A DNA stretch of 5,901 bases from Eubacteriales Family XIII. Incertae Sedis bacterium (lineage in GTDB: Bacteria; Bacillota; Clostridia; Peptostreptococcales; Anaerovoracaceae), in contig JAISEX010000274.1 of the NCBI GenBank assembly GCA_031263875.1, positions 1 through 5,901 of the forward strand, written 5' to 3'. A program made the position numbers and the translations under genes. Position 1 is the first letter of the stretch. Every line of letters starts with the position of its first letter. Below are positions 1-5,901 of the stretch, piece after piece. A model generated the notes under the pieces. It saw only the letters and a program-made list of their open reading frames with translations. It had not been told where the DNA came from and did no database searches.

Positions 1-117
1 ACCGTGCGCGGCAACGCGGGCAAAGCACCCTTCCCGCCCGTCCTTCCTACGGCGTCCCCGTTTCTCACGAACGCAACAAAAAGAACGGGAGAAAACCCGA
101 CGCGCACATCCTCCCCC

Positions 118-166
118 TGCCGTCCCCACAATCCTCTCGCGAGATAAGCTCGGAATGACGGCACGG
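118..166 (-). repeat. Candidate dispersed intergenic repeat (GTCATTCCGAGC type)
   Basis: Read on the minus strand, this segment runs GTCATTCCGAGC, then a short spacer with the perfect palindrome TCTCGCGAGA (135-144), then GAGGAT. It is bounded by CCGTC (120-124) and GACGG (157-161), an inverted pair. The GTCATTCCGAGC...GAGGAT pattern resembles intergenic repeats that I recall from many bacterial genomes. That match is from memory, not from a search. Only one copy lies in this window, so repetition itself is not shown here. Confidence 0.4.
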
Positions 167-271
167 AGTTGATGCTTGCGTTGTTTTGTCATCTCGCACT
201 TTTGGGGCGCTCATGTGATACAGCGCTTCGCCGTATAGGGGTGGATGTGTTACATAGTTTGCCCGCATAAG

Positions 272-340
272 GGAGCGAGGCATGCCGAGCGACGCGCAAG
301 GGATAGAAGCGAAAATCCCGCAGGCCGCCCGCCGGAATAT
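272..340. repeat. Possible intergenic repeat remnant with GGGAT/ATCCC stem
   Basis: This GC-rich segment has the palindrome GGCATGCC, two GAGCGA-like words around it, and a five-base stem GGGAT (300-304) with ATCCC (315-319) closing a ten-base loop. It has the look of a structured dispersed intergenic element rather than of coding DNA. There is only one copy in the window, so this is an inference from its appearance. Confidence 0.2.
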
Positions 341-446
341 TTGTTTACTTCGTTCACTTCGCTATTCTCTTTTACTCTGCTGCGCGATTTTGTGAAACGG
401 ACGGCCGAGGAATTGCAGCGAATAGCCCGGTGGGGCTGTGCGGCAG

Positions 447-482
447 ATTATATTTAAAGAGAATAATTGTTAAACTTTTAAC
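447..482 (-). promoter_or_regulatory. Weak promoter candidate with overlapping operator-like palindrome
   Basis: On the minus strand there is a perfect TATAAT (447-452). The hexamer TTTAAC (469-474) lies 16 bases upstream and matches the -35 consensus at three of six positions. The perfect inverted repeat GTTAAA-CT-TTTAAC (469-482) overlaps that -35 position, as an operator would. Transcription would run leftward into the gene-poor region. No gene is recognised there, so this may simply be a chance AT-rich patch. Confidence 0.22.
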
Positions 483-539
483 GATCGGATCATCTCATCC
501 ATTTTAGGACAGCCCCATGCGCCCGCTCTCTTTACCCAT

Positions 540-592
540 AAAAAAGCCGCCTTGTCAGTCGGGTACGGATGTTACCCGCCGCAAGACGGCTT
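540..592 (-). terminator. Rho-independent terminator of gdhA
   Basis: On the minus strand, about 45 bases past the gdhA stop codon, an 11-base-pair stem forms between 582-592 and 544-554 (AAGCCGTCTTG with CAAGGCGGCTT, one G-U pair). It is followed by a run of six T on the minus strand (540-545, two of them in the stem). The large loop contains a second perfect stem, CGGGTA (560-565 on plus, paired with 573-578), so the hairpin is a nested two-storey structure. The opposite strand has no comparable T run after the stem, so it should act mainly leftward, on gdhA. A GC-rich hairpin without a T tract lies just before it at about 609-635. Confidence 0.88.
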
Positions 593-637
593 ATTGATGT
601 TATGCGTTACGCCGCAGCGCGGCCCCGCGAGGCGTTT

Positions 638-1978
<1,341 letters not shown>

Positions 1979-1985
1979 CTATAAA

Positions 1986-1990
1986 CCTCC
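1986..1990 (-). promoter_or_regulatory. Ribosome binding site of gdhA
   Basis: The minus strand reads GGAGG here, ten bases before the ATG at 1973-1975. The spacing is a little longer than ideal, but there is no other in-frame start nearby, and the encoded N terminus fits the family. Confidence 0.8.
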
Positions 1991-1995
1991 AAAAT

Positions 1996-2015
1996 GTAAT
2001 TGAAACAGTAATTGA
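1996..2015. repeat. Tandem GTAATTGA repeat in the gdhA leader
   Basis: Two perfect copies of GTAATTGA (1996-2003 and 2008-2015) are separated by four bases, a 12-base period. They lie between the proposed promoter and the ribosome binding site of gdhA, at or just after the expected transcription start. Direct repeats at such a place can be a regulator site, but in AT-rich leader DNA they can also arise by chance. Confidence 0.4.
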
Positions 2016-2022
2016 TAAGTCC

Positions 2023-2051
2023 ATTTTCCCACTCGGATTTGCGCCTGTCAA
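2023..2051 (-). promoter_or_regulatory. Likely sigma-A type promoter of gdhA
   Basis: On the minus strand a perfect TTGACA -35 box (2046-2051) is followed after 17 bases by GAAAAT (2023-2028), which matches four of six positions of TATAAT. Transcription would start near 2016, giving a leader of about 40 bases with the GGAGG site. The -35 box lies in an imperfect inverted repeat, GTCAATA (2047-2053) with TAATGAC (2064-2070), that reaches the addA stop codon. It may be an operator. Confidence 0.5.
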
Positions 2052-2069
2052 TAAGAAAAGCGATAATGA

Positions 2070-5000
2070 CTAATACACGGAAAAGTCAGAAAAATCAGGG
2101 TTTCGGCCGTTTTCGCGCGGCATGAGTACGGCCGCCCCCGCATCCGCCATAAAGAGCCACGATTCCGCGACCGGGAAGCCTGTTATCGCCTCGAGCGCCC
2201 GGCGGTAAATATCGATTTGAATACCGTATGCGGAGATGACCCGTTGGCGCTCATTCGGGTCATTCGCGTCGTAGCGCCCGGACTTGTAATCGATAAGGAC
2301 GAGGCTGCCGTTTTCCGCAAACCAGCAGTCGATAATGCCCTGAACGATCACCTCCCGCCCGCGATATTCATGCTTGTAATTGAAGGGCGTTTCCTTCCGC
2401 AGCAAGGGCGATGACGCCGCGCGCGCAAACAGTTCCGTGTTTGCATACTTCATCAGAATGTCCGCTGCTATCGACTCGCCCTGAACGCCGCTCAAAAAAC
2501 CGCGTCCGGTCAGATCATCAATGAAGCACTTAAAATAGGAAGCGTTTTCTCGCTGCGCATAGGCTTCCGCAAAGTCGATTTTTTCAAACGCCGTATGAAG
2601 CGCCGTGCCGCGTTCGGCGGCGGAAAGCAGACCGGCGTCTTCGCGCAGCGCTCCCTCCGAACCTTCGGTGAAAAATCTTTTTTCGGGTTTAAGCGCTTTA
2701 TTCAGCTCCGTGGCGCTATACTTCGATTTCACGGTCAGGTCTTCCGCGTTCGGATACACAAATGATAACCGGCGGTTTATTTCCGCGTCGTATTTGCCGG
2801 CCGAATACTCGTTTGCTGAATCGATTTTCAGCGCGTCAAGTAAATCGGTTGACGCATTGTCGGGCGGGTTGAAGCGCTGCCCGGTAACGAAATCCATTTT
2901 CGTCGTGTCAAGTAAATTGCTTAACGAATCCTTTTGTGCGTCAAGTAAATCGGTTGACACGTTTTCGGACGATTTGAAGCGCTGTCCGGTAATGGAATCC
3001 ATTTTCGTCGCGTCAAGTAAATTGCCTGACGAATCTTTTCGCGCGTCAAGTGAATTCATTGACGCATTGTCGGCGGATTCGAAGCGTGGCCCAGCAACAG
3101 AATCAGTTTCCGCGATGTCAAGCAAATTACCTGACAAATTATCAGTCGATGCAAAACATGGCCCGGTAACAAAATCGCTTGGCGCATCTTTTTGCGCGTC
3201 AAGTGAATTGGTTGACATATCGTCAGCGGGTTCAGAGCGCAGATCGACAGCAGAATCCGCTTCAGCAGTGTCAAGCAAATCTCCTGACACATCATCATCT
3301 GATTCAAAATGCGGAGCGGGAATTTGCGCGGCAAGTTCGGCGGCGGTTTTGATCGTCGGCTCTTCGCCCGCGGCGATCGTTACCGGCAGGAGCATGTCGA
3401 GATACGACGACGCGTTCAGCGGATCCATATCGGTTTCAACATCCAGCATCGACGCCTCCGCAAGCAGTTTCTCCGCGTTTCGCGGCGTCCCGATCAGCGT
3501 CAGCCGGTCCATCGCGCGCGTCATCGCCACATACAGCACACGCAGGGTTTCCGCTCGGTCGGCGCGAATTTTTTCGGCGGTAATTATGCGTTGTATCAAC
3601 GTTTTTCTAAATATATGCGCCGCCGGATCCTCCCATTGCAACGCAAGACCTATTCTGCGGTGCGTATCCATCCGCGCGCTCTTTACGCCGGCGTTCAGCT
3701 TTTTCCCCATCTGCGCCGCTATAATATACGGAAATTCCAAGCCCTTGCTCGCGTGCACGGTCATAATGCGCACCGCGTCGTCGCCCTCTCCGAACAGCTT
3801 CACCTGCGGCGGACTCATCTTCTTCTCCTTGATTCGTTCCACGAAACCGAGGAAGCCGAAAAGTCCGCCGGATCTATCCGTCGTAAAGGAATCGGCTCTG
3901 TCCGCGATCGCTCTCAAATTGGCCCGGCGAAGCGTCCCGCCCGGCAGCGCCCCCGCGTAATCGTAATATCCGCTTTCCTTCAGCAGCTTCCAAATAAAAT
4001 CCGGAAGCGTCATAAAACTCTCGTCGTAACGCCACTGCGCTATCCGCTCCGAAGCGGCAACGCACTTGTCAAGCAATTCACCTGACGGCCCCGCATTCAC
4101 GTAAGCGAAGAACGCTTTGTGAAAAGGCGCGGAATTATCACCGTAAAAAATCCGTATCTCCGCCAAATCGTCAAGCGAAAATCCGAACACCGGGCTGTAG
4201 AGCGTTCCCGCAAGCGGCACGTCCTGCTTGGTGTTATCGATGACTTTCAGCAGGTTCACGAAAGTTTCGACCTCGACCGTATCGAAGTAACCGTCGCCGC
4301 TGTTCACATACGCGGGAATGCCGCGCGACTGCAGCGTATCGTACCAGATCTGCGCGCTCGTCCGCGCCTCGCGAAGCAGCACCACGATGTCGCGGTACTT
4401 GAACGGGCGCGTGCAGCCGGCCTTGATATCGAAAAATTCTTCGCCGCTCATAACTCGCCGGATTTCTTCCGCGGCGGCCAACGCTTCAAGCTCCGCGTCC
4501 TTCATCTCAGCGATTTCATCACCGCCGCCTTCTTCCTCGTTCGCTTCCGTCCGGCTTTTATCGATAAGTATCAGGTTGGATTTCATGTCCAGACTTCCGT
4601 CATAACCGGCGGCTTCGTAGTCTATACCTTTTTTCAGCGCGGCTTTTTCGTCGTAATCTATGCCCGAAAGTTTCGAGCGCATCAAGCGCGCGAAGTAAGT
4701 ATTGATGTCAAGTAAAATACTTGCCTTGCTGCGAAAATTCAAATTGAGGTCGATGCGATAATTCAGCGCCTCCGGGTCGCTCTCAAACTGATTGTTATAT
4801 TTGTCGATAAAAATGCCCGGCTCCGCCAACCGGAATTGATAGATGCTCTGCTTCACATCGCCGACCATAAAGATATTATTCGGCCGGCATATGCGCGATA
4901 TCAATTCCTCCTGCAGATAATTCGTGTCCTGATATTCGTCGATAAATATATGCTCGAATTTTTCGCGGTACTCCGCGCAGATTTTTTCATCCTCGAGTAT

Positions 5001-5901
5001 CTTGAGCGCCATATGCTCAAAATCCGTGAAGTCGATAAGGCCCTCGCGCCGCTTCGCTTCGGCGTATAATTCGTCATATCGTTTCACGGCCTCCGCTAAA
5101 AATAAGGCGTGCGGATAGACGTCGTTGATATCAGCGCCGTACTGAGCGACGGATCGCGCGAAGAACTGATCTTTCAAGGCATTGAGGGCTTTTTTCGCCC
5201 GGTCGCGCCGGAACACGACAAGCTCTTTTATCTCCGCGTATATCTCCTTCTCATCGCCCGCGGCTCTGAGCACGGGAAATTTCAGCCCGCTTATCGTTGC
5301 TCCGAGCCGGTCGTAATCGTCCGCTTCGGACAGGGATCCTGCGGATCGCGCGGCCTCCCGTAATACCTCCCGGCACTCGTCGAATTTTGCCGCCAGATTA
5401 TGCGCTCCCGCCTCGCCGATAAACTCCGCGAGCGAACAAACCGAAACGTAGACCTTGTCAAGCTCCGCGCTCGCATGAGCTTTTATAACGGTGAAGCACT
5501 CGGTACGCATCAGTTCATCAGCAGGCAGAGCGAGCGCCGAAATATTTTTATCGAGCCACGCGAACGGATCGGGCATCTGCATAATAAACTCATGCAGCTT
5601 GGTTATCATTCCGCGCGCGGCATCCTCGCTTTTCGACGACGAGTACCGCCCCAGAAAATCGGTGAAGCGTTTATCCTTCGCGTCGAAATATTCCTTCATG
5701 AGGTCGTCAAGCGATTCACTTGACATGATTTCACGCCGGTAATCGTCAGCCACGGAAAATCCCGGCTCAAGCCCTATCGTAAAATAATAGCGTTTCACAA
5801 TAGATAAAGCGAACGCGTGAAAGGTGCTGATATTTGCGAAATGAAGCCGCCGGAGCTGGCCGCGAAGATATTCGCTATCCGATTCCTCCCGTTCCTCCGC
5901 A
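2070..5901 (-). CDS. addA: ATP-dependent helicase/nuclease subunit AddA, N terminus outside window
   Basis: AddA (RexA) is the UvrD-like 3'-5' helicase and RecB-type nuclease of AddAB, which processes double-strand breaks for RecA. The frame is open past the GTG at 5796-5798 to the window edge, and the added residues (ANISTFHAFALSIVKRYY) are the conserved block after Walker A, so 1276 residues are visible and roughly 80 to 90 are missing. Motifs in order: FIDEYQDTN (Walker B, 4920-4946), GDVKQSIYQFR (4830-4862), LNFRS (about 4730), VRIMTVHASKGLEFP (3729-3773), VLYVAMTRAMDRL (about 3500-3540). The C-terminal nuclease has GTALHTAFE (about 2585-2609), then GIID followed by LIDYKSG (2268-2342), the metal-binding Asp and Asp-x-Lys signature, and QIDIY. 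All visible catalytic residues are kept. Between helicase and nuclease lies an unusual repeat linker of about 165 residues, so the full protein would be near 1360 residues against about 1230 in Bacillus subtilis. The stop is TAG. addB is expected to the right. Confidence 0.96.
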   Translation of the reverse strand, partial: AEEREESDSEYLRGQLRRLHFANISTFHAFALSIVKRYYFTIGLEPGFSVADDYRREIMSSESLDDLMKEYFDAKDKRFTDFLGRYSSSKSEDAARGMITKLHEFIMQMPDPFAWLDKNISALALPADELMRTECFTVIKAHASAELDKVYVSVCSLAEFIGEAGAHNLAAKFDECREVLREAARSAGSLSEADDYDRLGATISGLKFPVLRAAGDEKEIYAEIKELVVFRRDRAKKALNALKDQFFARSVAQYGADINDVYPHALFLAEAVKRYDELYAEAKRREGLIDFTDFEHMALKILEDEKICAEYREKFEHIFIDEYQDTNYLQEELISRICRPNNIFMVGDVKQSIYQFRLAEPGIFIDKYNNQFESDPEALNYRIDLNLNFRSKASILLDINTYFARLMRSKLSGIDYDEKAALKKGIDYEAAGYDGSLDMKSNLILIDKSRTEANEEEGGGDEIAEMKDAELEALAAAEEIRRVMSGEEFFDIKAGCTRPFKYRDIVVLLREARTSAQIWYDTLQSRGIPAYVNSGDGYFDTVEVETFVNLLKVIDNTKQDVPLAGTLYSPVFGFSLDDLAEIRIFYGDNSAPFHKAFFAYVNAGPSGELLDKCVAASERIAQWRYDESFMTLPDFIWKLLKESGYYDYAGALPGGTLRRANLRAIADRADSFTTDRSGGLFGFLGFVERIKEKKMSPPQVKLFGEGDDAVRIMTVHASKGLEFPYIIAAQMGKKLNAGVKSARMDTHRRIGLALQWEDPAAHIFRKTLIQRIITAEKIRADRAETLRVLYVAMTRAMDRLTLIGTPRNAEKLLAEASMLDVETDMDPLNASSYLDMLLPVTIAAGEEPTIKTAAELAAQIPAPHFESDDDVSGDLLDTAEADSAVDLRSEPADDMSTNSLDAQKDAPSDFVTGPCFASTDNLSGNLLDIAETDSVAGPRFESADNASMNSLDARKDSSGNLLDATKMDSITGQRFKSSENVSTDLLDAQKDSLSNLLDTTKMDFVTGQRFNPPDNASTDLLDALKIDSANEYSAGKYDAEINRRLSFVYPNAEDLTVKSKYSATELNKALKPEKRFFTEGSEGALREDAGLLSAAERGTALHTAFEKIDFAEAYAQRENASYFKCFIDDLTGRGFLSGVQGESIAADILMKYANTELFARAASSPLLRKETPFNYKHEYRGREVIVQGIIDCWFAENGSLVLIDYKSGRYDANDPNERQRVISAYGIQIDIYRRALEAITGFPVAESWLFMADAGAAVLMPRENGRNPDFSDFSVY
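2811..3305 (-). repeat. Tandem repeat linker in addA with eight 19-base palindromes
   Basis: This in-frame segment encodes a Ser/Asp-rich, probably disordered linker between the last helicase motif and the nuclease domain. The typical module is RFxSxDNxSTDLLDAxKDSxSNLLDxxKxD followed by VTGQ. Eight palindromes start at 2835, 2907, 2940, 3012, 3045, 3117, 3198 and 3270, so spacings are 72, 33, 72, 33, 72, 81 and 72. Units 2835-2939 and 2940-3044 are 105 bases each and differ at about 15 positions by eye. The units to the right, which encode the N-terminal side of the linker, are more diverged, suggesting older copies. The frame is never broken, and length changes are multiples of three, so the expansion is tolerated as protein. 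B. subtilis AddA has no such repeat as I recall it. Confidence 0.88.
4068..4086. repeat. Isolated copy of the 19-base palindrome in addA
   Basis: The sequence GTCAAGCAATTCACCTGAC has the same length, invariant left half and reading frame as the copies in the linker. It encodes Ser-Gly-Glu-Leu-Leu-Asp in the helicase part of AddA. Six of the nine arm positions pair. It lies about 780 bases from the tandem array, so it is not part of that tandem expansion. Confidence 0.6.
4707..4725. repeat. Isolated copy of the palindrome next to helicase motif IV
   Basis: The sequence GTCAAGTAAAATACTTGCC pairs at seven of nine arm positions and is in the common frame, encoding Ala-Ser-Ile-Leu-Leu-Asp directly after the conserved NFRSK of AddA. 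The protein there aligns without a gap to the B. subtilis sequence as I recall it, so the element replaces sequence rather than adding to it. Confidence 0.6.
5706..5724. repeat. Isolated copy, best-preserved palindrome, in N-terminal part of addA
   Basis: The sequence GTCAAGCGATTCACTTGAC pairs at eight of nine arm positions around a central T, the most perfect of the eleven copies. In the gene frame it encodes Ser-Ser-Glu-Ser-Leu-Asp, in the helical segment after the conserved GLEPGFSVAD block. It lies about 2.4 kb from the repeat linker. Confidence 0.65.

Larger units (their letters stand above)
1..536. other. Gene-poor left-end region, no supported coding sequence
   Basis: No reading frame here looks like a real protein. 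The longest candidates (70 to 72 codons, at 245-457 on plus and 65-283 on minus) are rich in Arg, Ser and Pro, lack a convincing ribosome binding site and overlap each other on opposite strands. The stretch holds small inverted repeats: CCCGTT at 57-62 with AACGGG at 84-89, GCGCT at 207-211 with AGCGC at 222-226, and TGGGGCTGT at 431-439 with ACAGCCCCA at 509-517. It also holds two repeat-like segments and an AT-rich patch near 445-482, listed separately. It most likely is intergenic DNA with dispersed repeat remnants. A small RNA cannot be excluded. Confidence 0.6.

Noticed and set aside
65..283. Possible 72-residue protein on the minus strand
   Set aside because: It reads through the GTCATTCCGAGC-type repeat (giving RHSELISRE), which is typical of spurious frames over intergenic repeats.
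245..457. Possible 70-residue protein on the plus strand
   Set aside because: It is Arg-rich with no recognised domain and no good ribosome binding site, and it covers a repeat-like GC-rich segment.
431..533. Inverted pairs TGGGGCTGT/ACAGCCCCA (431-439, 509-517) and AAAGAGA/TCTCTTT (456-462, 527-533) as one structured RNA
   Set aside because: The two pairs cross rather than nest and are far apart, so they do not form a simple hairpin. Chance is a sufficient explanation.
2835..3288. CRISPR array, because 19-base palindromic repeats recur at a regular spacing
   Set aside because: The intervening sequences resemble each other, spacings are multiples of three, and the whole stretch is an open frame inside addA. 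CRISPR spacers would be unique and the array non-coding.
2605..3960. Plus-strand reading frame of 451 codons opposite addA
   Set aside because: It is antisense to addA. Its Ser-rich repeats (SSKSVD-like) are only the complementary reading of the palindromes and repeats in the addA linker.

Overview
The window carries two genes, both on the minus strand, and a gene-poor left end. The right two thirds is the 3' part of addA (rexA), the helicase-nuclease subunit of the AddAB recombination complex. It enters from beyond the right edge, so its Walker A region is missing. To its left, after a 94-base gap with a likely promoter, is a complete gdhA for a hexameric glutamate dehydrogenase of 445 residues, closed by a strong intrinsic terminator. 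The leftmost 536 bases hold no gene I can support, only repeat-like sequence, small inverted repeats and a weak promoter candidate.

Organism: an AddA-type rather than RecB-type enzyme, a class I glutamate dehydrogenase with a GGAGG ribosome binding site, and moderately GC-rich DNA fit a member of the Bacillota, probably an uncultured Clostridia-like lineage. This is inference from gene type and style. No rRNA or other phylogenetic marker is present.

The two genes are unrelated in function: nitrogen assimilation (gdhA) and double-strand break repair (addA). They probably form separate transcription units, because a perfect -35 box lies between them. AddB, the usual partner of AddA, is not in the window and would be expected to the right.

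The most unusual signal is inside addA. A 19-base imperfect palindrome of the form GTCAAGYRAWTYACTTGAC occurs eleven times, always in the same reading frame (Ser-x-x-Leu/Ser-Leu-Asp). Eight copies lie in a tandemly expanded Ser/Asp-rich linker of about 165 residues between the helicase and nuclease domains, spaced by a constant 72 bases alternating with 33 or 81. Three more sit alone in ordinary AddA domain sequence, one of them right after helicase motif IV. This looks like a dispersed palindromic element that overwrites or seeds coding sequence and has been amplified in a tolerant linker. None is seen in gdhA.
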